Of a stretch of 64,000 bases of DNA, positions 54,346 through 64,000 are shown one piece after another. Origin of the DNA: Rhyacophila brunnea (taxonomy: Eukaryota; Arthropoda; Insecta; Trichoptera; Rhyacophilidae); assembly GCA_022495005.1 (NCBI GenBank), contig JAGYXB010000440.1, positions 1,426,001 to 1,490,000 on the forward strand, written 5' to 3'. The notes under the pieces were generated by a model. That model did no database searches. It was not told the origin of the DNA and saw nothing but the letters and a program-made list of their open reading frames with translations. Within the stretch, counting starts at the first letter, position 1. The number at the start of each line of letters is the position of its first letter. Made by a program: the position numbers and the translations under genes.

Positions 54346-54797
54346 GTATTTAAAAGATTAAAGTGTTTTAAGGCGATGTCTTTATCTACCAGAGACACCT
54401 AGCGGAAACATACGAAGCTTTAAATTTGAAACATTTTTTGATAATATACAATTTTAACTGTAAGTATACAAATATGTATCTGAAAAAATTAAAAAGAATT
54501 TTTTTTTTTATTTTAAGTTGAAGATAAACTTATAATGATAAACATTACATGTGAATTTGTTGAATTGGACCCATCTTATTATTACATTCTATGGTCATAT
54601 TTATTATAAAAATTTAGTTTATTAACTTTTCTAAGCATCACCTAAGAGATTTTTGACTGATTCATAGTTTTTTAATATTTTTTTTTAAAAACCTCTATTT
54701 TATAAAAATATAAATGTGTATAGGTAACTTGAAATCCTTTTTATGTATTATTTTTATTTTTATAAATCGAGCTACAATATTGAGACCATTCTTCTTC
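54346..54797. other. AT-rich DNA
   Basis: Nothing was recognised. Confidence 0.45.
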
Positions 54798-55032
54798 TTT
54801 CGACCATGTCCGATATTAATAGGATCATAATATGGGCCTCCACAGATTGGAGGTTTGTATTAACAGATTTTATTTTTACGAGAAATGGATGTCAGCCAGT
54901 TGCTCAACCTATTAGGTCCATACCCTGACTCATACACAAATTGAAAAACAATATGTGTACTTGCCAGACCCAGGATTCGATCCTGGGACCCTCGACACTA
55001 TAGACCGGCGTTTAAGCTACGCGGCCATCGTG
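54798..55032 (-). repeat. tRNA-derived SINE-1, copy 2
   Basis: This is the reverse complement of the 48685 unit: tail first (CGACCATGTCCGATATTAAT, CCTCCACAGATTGGAGG), head last with GGATTCGATCC (minus-strand B-box GGATCGAATCC) and GCGGCCATCG. Full length or nearly so. A family D piece follows directly. Confidence 0.85.
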
Positions 55033-55039
55033 GGTGTAA

Positions 55040-55202
55040 ATACTATTATTATTACGAACATAATAATAAACATAATATTAAAAGGACGCATGTTGAATTT
55101 TTATGATAAATTATATTTCGTTCGGCTCGCGTCATTTGCACAATCCGCGCATCGCCTAGTCACGATCTTTTTAGACCATGTCTCAGCTGAACTATAGCCT
55201 TA
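55040..55202 (+). mobile_element. Family D MITE, 3' half
   Basis: It runs from TACTATTATTATTACGAACA to GAACTATAGCCTTAA and matches the right half of the 53285 copy. The left half is missing, and it abuts the end of a SINE. Confidence 0.75.
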
Positions 55203-56331
55203 ACGAAAAGTACGTTTCACTGTAAATACATAATAAAATAATCTGTATACTAAAATTATTATTTTTAACATAAATTCTGAACGTGCTAATGAAAGTGTTT
55301 TAAGTGAAGAATACAGATATTTCAATAGTGGAAATTAATGAATTCAGGTAATTATTGTTTTCTTTCGTTATTCATACATTTGGCAATTAATATTAGTACT
55401 TGCGTAGGATTTACTACCAATGTAATGTATCTAGGTAATTGAGAAGATCATTTTTAATTGTGTTTCTTTCTAACTCCACTCTTACAAAAAATACTTGCTC
55501 CATCTCCGACTATGCTTCGAATATTTAATTTAAATTAAAGTCCAAATTTTAAATAAAGTATTAAATATCAATTTTCACCATAATAATAAGTAATTGATTC
55601 CACAGAGTAGAATTCTATACAGTTTAGTTAGACACAACTTCCATCATATTTTATGATTACTTACATACTTACAAATTAGATAATTTATGTTTGTCTGTTT
55701 CTGGGTTTGCTGGTGAACATAGAATACATAATATTTTCGGTTACATCTAAATTGTACGTACTTATTACATTTCGCGTTAACAAAGTTAAAAATCCCGCAT
55801 TTAAATTATATTTTTTAATATTATCATCTATTTTCCCGCCTTAGCGTTGGGTGTCGTTTAAAATATGAAAATACGGAACAAAAATGAGACAGGAGAGTGA
55901 ATTAGGGTGACAGTCTAGTAAATATGGAACGTACGGCAACTCTACATACCTACCGCTATCTGAAAGCAACAATGAGATAAAGTGAACAAGTCGATTTTAG
56001 ATAAGTATGCCTATCGATTGCTGAAAACTATACCTACATAATAAATCACTGAGTATAAACAATGTAATTCCCATTTTAAAATTAAAATAATAATATTGCA
56101 TTTATTAAAAAAATATCATGTAACTTCAAACAGTGGGATAACTGAAATAATCCACGGTTAATAATGTTAGACAAAAATCTTACTATTGTGATGTATAAAC
56201 CGGAAAAAAATAATATATATATATAGTTAACGATTTGATGTAATAAACAAATAAGCGTCAAAGTTCAATAATTATCTCTAAACTAGAATTTTTGACATAT
56301 CTCGGTGTTGCTTTCAGTGCAAATATTCTAT
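55203..56331. other. Unannotated, with a stray foldback end
   Basis: CGGTTACATCTAAATTGTAC at 55739-55758 matches the TGGTTACATGTAAATTGTAC end of the foldback family, but no second end is seen nearby. It is probably a solo or truncated copy. No gene is recognised; a (TA)n run lies at 56214-56225. Confidence 0.5.
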
Positions 56332-56590
56332 ACACAAGGCTGCTATCGGCCGCTATCGAGGGTAGTTAATCATATTTATGTATTGAGCTGTTATAATTGT
56401 TACAATAAATTAGTCGTCTAAACTGTCAAAACTGTCTATCTCACTCTAAAATTTAAAACAGCCAAGAGAGGTGCTGCTAAAACATAGCACTTTTTGACAG
56501 TTCCGACGGTAAACTTATTGTACAAATTAACCGCCTCAATACCTTAATAGGATAAACTACCTTCGATAGCCTCCGATATCAGCCTTGTGT
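56332..56590. mobile_element. MITE with 34-bp imperfect inverted ends
   Basis: ACACAAGGCTGCTATCGGCC then GCTATCGAGGGTAG is mirrored by CTACCTTCGATAGCCTCCGA then TATCAGCCTTGTGT. The 259-bp unit has no coding and no obvious target duplication, so the superfamily is unassigned. Confidence 0.72.
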
Positions 56591-57584
56591 CAAACAAGTC
56601 AAAAATTCGACATTTCGCGATATTGGTATCAAAATATTCGTAAAATGAGCTCATGCCAGTTTTGTACAGAAACAATTCGAAAAAAATAATTTAGATACCT
56701 TGAAAGCCAAAAAACCCATATGAAATTTTGCAAACTTTCAAACAAAACCAGTTTTATACAGACCCATTTCGAATTGTTTCCATTTAAAACTAGTGATTGA
56801 CCATGCGTTTCAATTTCGAATAGATTCATTCTGACATGTTTCCTTTTAAAACTTGTCAAATCTTTTGTATTGTAAAATATTCTAATATTAATACATTATT
56901 ATCTCAAAACTACGTTTTTTTAGTTGTAACTGTTCAATACTGGACTATCGATATAATAGATACGCTGGTAGCAATACATATCTGTATATATTAAACATTA
57001 GGTACATTATTATTATTTTAACCCATATAGTTATCATTTTATTCGTGTCATAACATAACATGGACATGAAACCTTTTGATTTTAATTGAATAGAAAAATT
57101 ATCTTAACAAAACAAAATACATTTAAACAAAACGATCACTATAAATAAATCTAAATAGAGCTATCAAAACCACATAAAAGGGGAAATAAAATACACTATT
57201 AATCACAGCGTCTAATTAATCTAACGCGTGTCAAAGGCCATAAACAGAAAGAATCAGTTTTACAATACATACTTTGTTTTTAAACAAACAATCGTGATCC
57301 GCCCTAGTGATTCTCTCAGTAATGGCTTCCTACGCTAAATGACCAGCAATAAAATGATTTATTGCTGTAAAACACCCCACTCTCCCACGGGATTTTATAG
57401 AGTATTATATTATACCTGTTCACCTATCTAACATTACTTGGTTTGTGGTTTTAATACACTCAAAGTGGAATAAAACATTTTATGGTGACACGTAGTTAAC
57501 TTAAAGTAGCAGACTACTAATTTGTACTGAATTTAAATTGTTAATCATGATAATATTTTACGCAATACAACCTATACTATTTTT
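56591..57584. other. AT-rich DNA
   Basis: A 76-codon minus frame (56629-56859) is unsupported. A locally repeated TTCGAATTG-like inverted motif around 56675 and 56770 is noted. No gene is recognised. Confidence 0.4.
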
Positions 57585-58035
57585 ACCACGTTTTTATTAG
57601 CTCGAATTCTTGTTTGTCCAGTACAAATTTATTTCTTGTTTGTCCAAGATTTGTATTGGACGATTGAAGATTTTTAACTAACTTCCCGACTAACTAGACA
57701 TTTGAAACTTTTAGAATACATCACAACACGACGACAATGCATTCTTTTCATGTTCAGTTAATTCTGTTTTGTATAGAAAGTTATTTCAGAAAAAAATCGT
57801 AAAAATTAACACACTATTATTGGTTGCTAAGGGATTCCTAGCAACTAAATTATTAATATATACGTGTGTCACTATAGAAACCAATATGAAATGTCAAAAT
57901 GACATTTCAGTATTCTATATTTATTCAGTATTTCTACCAAGTACAAAAAAATATTTATTAATACATAGGATTGTCAAGTTTATATGATTCAACAGAAAAT
58001 TTAAAAGTTCTTTTTATCTCATAATTATTTAATTT
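57585..58035 (+). repeat. Family C copy 6
   Basis: TTTTTACCACGTTTTTATTA opens the copy, with a local duplication of the TCTTGTTTGTCCA segment at 57608 and 57637. It passes AACTTCCCGACTAACTAGAC, CCTAGCAACTAAATTATTAA and ATATGATTCAACAGAAAATT to end around TTTTTATCTCATAATTA. Confidence 0.78.
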
Positions 58036-58513
58036 TATTTATTAAGGAAACAAACAAGTTGCATTTTGAATACAAAAATATGTTAAAAATAGAATAGTGA
58101 AAAGTTATTGCAACCAGCAAAGTTTCCATATTATAATAAATAATAATATAGTTAAGCTTAACAAGATAGAAAATAAGAAGAACATAAATATAAAGAAATT
58201 ACATAAGAAAAATGAGGAAGAATAATGAATAATTATAGACAAAAAGTAAGATTTTTTTTAAAATACTTATCTATATTATATGTGTTAAGAATTATTGAAA
58301 TTTATACATAATATGGGTGATCTAAGGTAGAACAGAAAAAGAGAATAATAAGAAAGAGAAAAAATATAACATTTAAAAATTCGATCAATGTCCATTATAC
58401 ACAATTTTGGAGTTTTCGCGTTTAAACGAAATAGGTGAATTATTGAAAGGATCAACGATGGAAAAATACATATTGTCATTTAAACAAGAGCGCCGAATAA
58501 AAGAGTTGTGCAT

Positions 58514-58682
58514 CGCCATGTTCGATCATAAGATGATCATAATAATATGGGCTCACAGGTGGAGGTTGTATTTAAAAAAAATGTGTTTACGAGAAATAGG
58601 TGTTGGCCACTTGGTCAACCCATTAGATCCCTACTCTGACTCTAAACACAAATTGAAAACCAATATGTGTACTTTCCAGATG
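58514..58682 (-). repeat. SINE-1 copy 3, head missing
   Basis: Tail and body are recognisable (GGGCTCACAGGTGGAGG, CAACCCATTAGATCCCTACT, CAATATGTGTACTTTCCAGA), but the copy ends before the tRNA-like head. The 112-codon plus frame through it is incidental. Confidence 0.75.
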
Positions 58683-58765
58683 TGTTCAAGAATTTTAAAC
58701 CTCCGTAGTATAGATATACCTATTTCGGTAGATACTCGTACCTAGGTAATTTTCCTCTTTCTTTC

Positions 58766-59005
58766 TTTTGACCATGTCTAATCCTAATAGGATCATAATA
58801 TTATGGGCCTACACAGAGTGGAGGTTTGAATTAACAGATTTTTGATTTTACGAAAAAAGGTCACTTGCTCAACCTATTAGGTTCATACTCTGATTTCAAA
58901 CACAAAATAAAAAGCAATAGGTATGTGAATTTTCCAGACCTAGGATTCGAACCCGGAACACAACGACATTATACGCCGACACGTTACCGTTCGACCATCG
59001 TGGGA
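58766..59005 (-). repeat. SINE-1 copy 4
   Basis: The full unit is reversed: TTGACCATGTCTAATCCTAA, then GGATCATAATATTATGGGCC, CTCAACCTATTAGGTTCATA and GGATTCGAACCCGG (minus-strand B-box GGTTCGAATCC preserved). The A-box region is worn. Confidence 0.82.
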
Positions 59006-59199
59006 GGATAAAAACTAAAAAAATACTTATTATATTTTAACGATTCAAAAAATAAATACGACGTTTTTTCAATTGTCAATTGTGTTACAGCAAAATTCAA
59101 ACCCTAGCTTCCACAATCCTCAGCATCGACAACACTCAATCTTCCACTACTCTCCTACAGTGAAGTCGTCCATCATCAACAGTTTCTCTTCCTCCACAT

Positions 59200-59440
59200 T
59201 TTTTCAATTTCAATGTATTCAATTTTTTTTAACATATTGTGGACATTACAAATTATAAGTTTAGGACGTTCACAACATGACAATATATTATCAACACCCG
59301 AAGCAATCTGGTTGAACATTGTTATTGCCCTCCCAATTGGCATTACCAGTGGCAGGTTAGTCATGCACTTTGAGAGAACAAACAATTACAGATGCTCCCC
59401 ATTTCGAAGATGCTTATCAGGGACTCATAGGTTTTGTAAT
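59200..59440 (-). pseudogene. Non-LTR retrotransposon ORF2 C-terminus, second copy
   Basis: The minus strand reads MFVLSKCMTNLPLVMPIGRA then ITMFNQIASGVDNIL, paralogous to 30930-31190. The plus-strand flanks AACATATTGTGGACATTACA are also shared. There are stops on either side and no RT motif. Confidence 0.6.
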
Positions 59441-60946
59441 CATTAATATTATATAAATGTAATAACAATGTATAATATAGGTACATCTAAATAAGTCTCA
59501 GCTGGGAATTTGTAGCAATAAAAGATGGTTGACTTAACTTAAATATTTGCACTGTCTTTTCATTCTACTCGGCGTCTTTCTGGATACAACCAAGACCAAT
59601 TCACTCAATTGGTTTTGCTTCTGGATCACTAAATCTAAGCCCAGTCGCACATTGGAAATCGATAATAATAGTCATTAATCAAAACTAAGCCCAACATCCA
59701 ACTTTCTTATGTGCGTATAGCAATGCCGTGCGAGGACAGTGACGTCACTCGGCAAGCCAAAATAAACGACGAAGTGCTACATTTCGGGATTATATCTGCG
59801 CTGCATGTCGGGTGAAAATTGGTGCATGTGCACCCAGATGTTTTTCTCAAACTAAATTGTTTAAGATAACGTGTGTCTTGTGGATGACGTCACACCGACG
59901 TATTCGACACGTTGCAGACGAGACGAGTTTAGATGTGAGAGCCGTCTAAGGGACTTCGTCGATGGCAAATCGTACACACGTGTCACGTGGCATGCCCTTC
60001 GCAGGCGTTGGGTTTTAATAAATCTGATAAGTCAGGCTCTGTTGAGCTTATAGAGCCCTTAATTGTAGCAATGTCACCAAATGTGATATCCTCGCAGATG
60101 GGGCCAAAGATATAAGTTAGTAAATTTAATTTAGTATTTGATGATAGATACACCAGCATGAAAGATTGTGTGATATTTCATTTCTTAATCGTTGAGTCAT
60201 ACATCTTCCTCGACTATTTGGCGTATATTATGATACTGATATCAGACACTGTAAGCGTATATTTTGAATAATAGGTACAGCAAACTGTTGCTAAATAATT
60301 TATTACGCACTAAATCATAGACGATTTGAAAGATTTCACGACACGTACATGACATTCTGTCTCACTTCCCCGCGTTCAGCTTTATCTACGTCACTGAGGG
60401 GGAAAAAAGAAAGCCGCTTTCATTATGTTTGTTTTTGACACGTCACGCGATTTTTTTTTCCGTGATTTCCTTTTTTTCCCGCCGCGATTTTTTTACGGCC
60501 GCATTTTACAGCCTGTATAACGTTATTTGAATAAAGGACGATTTGTGGTTTTATTGTGTGAGCAAAACTTTCGCTTTTGATGCTTTTAAACGCGTGATAA
60601 GCGAATAATTATTGTTTTATGGCGCCGATCGTAAAGGAAAACTACTGCGGCCATTGTTGATAATTACGTTTGAAATCATAAAAGAAGTTTATTCGTCCAT
60701 TAAAAAAAGAACGTGTTGACAGATTAGTTTTCAAGTTTGTTTTCGAATAACACTATTTTCATCCAACCAAATACATAATTAATTCATTCACACAAACTTT
60801 ATTTATCGCGTCAATAAAAGCTTACCTACTATACAATTTCTTTACATAATGGATTTTTAGAGCCCCCCGCACATTGCGACGGTCAGACAGAGCAACTCAG
60901 CGCAACAGCTGGTGGGTGAACATAACTACGTGCAGTCCGTTTAGAT
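59441..60946. other. Unique, GC-richer region with two CRE palindromes
   Basis: TGACGTCA occurs exactly at 59740-59747 and 59885-59892, within a less AT-rich stretch (59690-60030). Later, 60330-60560 holds CACGTCACGCGA and CCCGCCGCG motifs with T-runs. The region matches nothing else in the window. It could be regulatory DNA. A 60-codon plus frame (59871-60053) lacks an ATG start and any motif. Near 60860, AGAGCCCCCCGCACATTGCG looks like a Harbinger-type end with no clear partner. Confidence 0.35.
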
Positions 60947-61971
60947 CAGGGGGGGGGGCAAACTGCGGCCCTCGGGCCGCATGTGGCCCGCCGGGTATTT
61001 TTTTGCGGCCCGCCATCATTAATTGTACCTACTTCTGATTACGAATAACTTATAATTTTATTTATATTAATTATATTATAAGTTTTTAAAAAATATTGAC
61101 AATAGATTAAAATTTGACGAATTTGTTGTATCTCAGTACGTCTTCCTTGCGTCTCGTCTCACACTATGTTACCACTATTTTCTACGTTGAACATCGTGAC
61201 ACATTTAAATACTTTTAACTCCGCGTTGCAAGGAAAAAAAATATATGCCCATGATATGGTAAAAAGTTTGAATGGATTTCATTAAAACTCAAGTTATTCC
61301 TTCGACAAATATCGAATATCAACGTGGACCACTTTCCAACTTTGAAGTTGCTGAATATACCTACCAGAATATAAATTTGAAGAATATGGTAAAATTATTA
61401 AAGCTCTGAACGACTGGCTCTTGGTGAAAAATTGAGACAAGTTTAGCAATAGTACGCGATCCATTTTCAATAGATATTGATAGTGTACCGACAGAGCTAC
61501 AATTTGAGATTATTGATCTGCAGTGTGACACTGATTTAAGAGAATTGCATCGTCGTGAAGAAATCTCCAAATTTTACAATGCCCTTAATTCAGACAAATT
61601 CGACCAACTTAAAGATTATGCAAGAAAAATGTTCGTTATTTTGGATCAACCTATATTTGTGATTTTGATCATTTTCGATCATTAGCCTCAATGAAAATTC
61701 TTTACGATCATGATCATCTCCGATGCCACTGATTCCATCCGATGATTTACAAGCAGTTTTGAGAATATCAACTACAAAATTAACACCTGAATTTAAAAAA
61801 ATGTTAAAAAATGTACAACAGTTTCATTCTTTTCATTAATTTTTTTGTAATGTTTATTTTTCGTGATAATAAATATTGTATATCTAAAATTGGTATTTTA
61901 CTTGTGGCCCGCCGCTCATTTTGAATTCTTGAATTTGGCCCTCCATTCAAAAAGTTTCCCCCCCCCCCCTG
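60947..61971 (+). mobile_element. hAT element with exact 8-bp TSD and transposase fossil
   Basis: The left end is CAGG followed by a G-run, then GCAAACTGCGGCCCTCGGGC. The right end has TTGTGGCCCGCCGC, then a C-run and CTG. GTTTAGAT flanks exactly (60939-60946 and 61972-61979). The CAAACTGCGGCC subterminal block is widespread in animal hAT families. The interior keeps the end of the transposase. Confidence 0.93.
61436..61850 (+). pseudogene. hAT transposase C-terminal dimerisation region, broken
   Basis: The plus strand reads FEIIDLQCDTDLRELHRREE, then SKFYNALNSDKFDQLKDYAR and KMFVI. After a one-base frameshift near 61645 it continues FGSTYICDFDHFRSLASMKI. LQ.D..L, FY..L and the FGSTYxCE-type motif are hallmarks of the hAT C-terminal domain of ZBED5/GTF2IRD2-like transposases; here the usual Glu after the Cys is Asp. 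The catalytic RNase-H core and BED finger are missing. Confidence 0.82.
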
Positions 61972-61979
61972 GTTTAGAT

Positions 61980-62117
61980 AATGTACTGTTCTGGTAAGAA
62001 AGATGAAGTGGGCTAAAGTGAGAGTACTTCTGCGGAAGAAATAATACGAGGGTAGGTACGCACAATGGTAACATCATTGTGCGTCAAAAACGTTTGGTGT
62101 TTAGCCAGTTGCGCGTC
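61980..62117. other. Short spacer between elements
   Basis: The spacer has a TGCGCACAATG-like local inverted repeat around 62059-62090 (CACAATGGTAACATCATTGTG). No gene is seen. Confidence 0.4.
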
Positions 62118-62120
62118 TTA

Positions 62121-62278
62121 GAGCCGTTTCACACCTGTGAAGAGATTCCGCATTTTCACATAACCGAATAGGCGCGTTCAGACGGGGACACACGAGTGTA
62201 GCGTTCATTCATATATATGTAAATTCGGAATCTCACCACGCCGGTGGCGCCAAATAGGTGTCACGTGTGAAACGGGCC
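62121..62278. mobile_element. PIF/Harbinger-type MITE, TSD TTA
   Basis: GAGCCGTTTCACAC at the left and GTGTGAAACGGGCC at the right are inverted partners, each beside TTA (62118-62120 and 62279-62281). GAGATTCCG and its complement CGGAATCTC lie inside both ends. It is 158 bp long and non-coding. Confidence 0.82.
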
Positions 62279-62281
62279 TTA

Positions 62282-63184
62282 GTGACGTAGAGGCCAGATG
62301 CACTGACTGACTTTGAGGTCCCCTACGATAAAAAATTGAACAATCTCATTTTAATTTTCCAAAATAATTCCATGCATTCAACCAATTTTTATTTTGTTTA
62401 AACTATACCTACAAATATGGTTAAATTGAAATAGTCTCCTTTCTGACAAATCAGCATACTTACACCAATTTAGTATTTGGAAAATAGTTTTTATGATTTT
62501 TTTATTTACAATCGAATAGAACGGAAGTAATATGTGAATTAAAATACATAATGATGGAATGTTTAATCAATATTTCATTTTATAGGAGTGGCAGGTTTTA
62601 ACTCTTTGGATGCCCCCTTTTAAATTTTCTCACGATTCGTTTGCGTCATGTTGCGTTAGAAAAACGCGCCTCTTAGGCTATTAAACTGTTATGAAGTATA
62701 AAGAGATCAAAAAATAAATATATTTCTGATAAAATGTTTTAATTAAAACATTAATTGCACTGCCGTCAAGAAAATGCCATAATGCAGCTCGTATCACCGT
62801 TAACTGTAGGTACGTGCGGGTCAAGCCTTATAATTGAAATTAGTGGTTAATGACTGAACGTTACATCTACACCGATTATAGGTATTAACATTTTTTTCGT
62901 ACCTTATTTAAGTGCTGCGTGGTGATTATTTAACAAAATTTGAGGCTGAAAATATTAATTAGGTACAAACAATTAGGTGAAAATAGTACCATTTCACGGT
63001 ACATTTTCACTACGTTATGCATAGTTCGTTATTTCTGTTTTTGACAATATATCGACTCAAAGTTTAAACAACTGCCATCTTGATTAACAATTAAGTTTAC
63101 AACAAAAAATGAACGTGGAATATTAAAACAAAATACTTTCTATTTTACATGCTCCATCTAGGGCAAAAGTGTTAAAAATAAAAA
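62282..63184. other. AT-rich DNA
   Basis: AAAACGCGCCTCTTAGGC at 62663-62680 resembles a GC-rich Harbinger end, but no partner is defined. No gene is recognised. Confidence 0.4.
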
Positions 63185-63430
63185 TTTGTCTTGCTGGTGC
63201 TTGCAAAGGGCACTGGGACAACTGGACGCCAGGACAAGTGGGCGCCGCACTGTCGAATGAAATATCGTTCAATGAAAGAAATAGACGTTCGTTACGATTT
63301 GATACAGAAAGTGGACGAGGAGGTTTTGTTTCTATCCACTGCTTAGTAGTTTTAATTGATTTTGCATAATGTTTTTTTATTGCGGATTATGCCTGACACT
63401 TTAAATAAAAATAAAAGAACTCTCTTCTCT
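63185..63430 (-). repeat. Dispersed repeat, partner of 44530-44790
   Basis: This is the reverse complement of the 44530 unit. CTGGACGCCAGGACAAGTGG marks one end and AAAAGAACTCTCTTC the other. The 66-codon plus frame across it is incidental. Confidence 0.75.
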
Positions 63431-64000
63431 ACTATGCACAATTAAATCTATATTTACATGTGCATATTTAAATTCTCACTTAGTATTAAATATATATTTT
63501 AAAAGTACATTCACGAAATTCTATTTATTTTCGAATTTCAATTGATTGCATAGCGCCCAGTTGTCCCGGCGCCGAATCATCGCAGACGATGGACCCCACA
63601 TCCTGAAACGGGGTCCCTGGCCAGGATCTTTGGCGGGCCCCCCTACCTATCTATAAGGTTAAATACAGTTGATACTCTAAAGTAGCGTTTTCCAAACGGT
63701 GTTCGAGGTAAAAATAATGGTATTCATTGTATTCTGTCATCGTGATACGCTCGATTAATACCGAGTGTGGTGCGGGGCGGGTAGTTTTGGATGGACCTAT
63801 TAGGTAGGTATTCCTTGTATGTTTAGCATTTTTTTTGTATTTTTTTAATATATCCACTTGAATTATGGTGATTTGTAGGGTTCGGAATAATTAGTTGTCG
63901 AATATTGACATAATATTACAAAAATCAAAAATTGCATCCTAAAATCGCATATTTAAAGAGTTTGAAGTCCAGTCAAAGAGTGACTTATTGAAAGGTATGT
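63431..64000. other. Window end, possible hAT end
   Basis: A related GCGCCCAGTTGTCCCGGCGC block is at 63554-63573, and a GC-rich scrap (GGGTCCCTGGCCAGGATCTT) at 63611-63630. TAGCGTTTTCCAAACGGTGT at 63683-63702 looks like a hAT left end whose partner would lie beyond the window. Confidence 0.35.

Noticed and set aside
58407..58745. 112-codon plus-strand frame
   Set aside because: Runs antisense through a truncated SINE-1 copy; composition is explained by the repeat.
60858..62680. One large Harbinger element from AGAGCCCCCCGCACATTGCG to AACGCGCCTCTTA
   Set aside because: The two ends are not convincing complements and the span contains independent elements with their own TSDs.

Overview
The window looks like non-genic nuclear DNA from an insect. 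It is AT-rich, shows no operon-like coding, has one tRNA-derived SINE family (SINE-1) at four sites, and carries scattered runs of the arthropod telomere unit TTAGG/CCTAA. Its transposon families (mariner, Helitron, hAT, PIF/Harbinger, non-LTR retrotransposons) are ones known from Hemiptera and Lepidoptera. The frequent TAGGTACCTA-type words would fit an aphid-like sternorrhynchan or a moth; the sequence alone does not decide. I found no intact host gene. Three short host-exon candidates (11024, 12696 and 50259, all plus strand) are offered at low confidence.

Layout. 0-7 kb: hAT and Harbinger-type non-autonomous elements in unique AT-rich DNA. 7-10.2 kb: the 3' end of a non-LTR retrotransposon, then a Helitron swollen by a minisatellite of about 17 units. 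10.2-14.2 kb: two candidate exons, a dispersed repeat here called family C, and a hAT MITE. 14.3-18 kb: a Helitron with a decayed N-terminal Rep-helicase fragment, then a nearly complete mariner with a broken transposase. 19-23.4 kb: a foldback element, a second Tc1/mariner-type transposase pseudogene cut by a TA-flanked MITE, and a head-to-head tRNA-SINE palindrome lodged in a family C copy. 25-38 kb: retrotransposon tails, foldback elements, a Harbinger-derived piece with two convergent first-exon candidates, and a hAT remnant keeping the transposase N-terminus. 38.7-44.5 kb: a 5.8 kb foldback transposon with an 8-bp target duplication. 45-60 kb: hAT MITEs, tRNA-SINEs, further foldbacks, retrotransposon tails and family C copies. 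60.9-62 kb: a hAT element with a fossil transposase C-terminus.

The window reads as a record of nested insertions. Target-site duplications of 2 bp (mariner), 3 bp TTA (Harbinger), 8 bp (hAT and the foldback family) and 9-18 bp (retrotransposed units) can be read directly at many junctions, several of them exact. Empty sites in sister copies confirm the boundaries in several cases.

The most notable signal is the foldback family (copies at 19217, 29707, 32739, 38696, 46810 and 50975). All share two unlike terminal motifs, have 8-bp duplications (three exact, three with one or two mismatches), and place TTAGG-like repeats in or near the hairpin loop. No transposase for them is present in the window.
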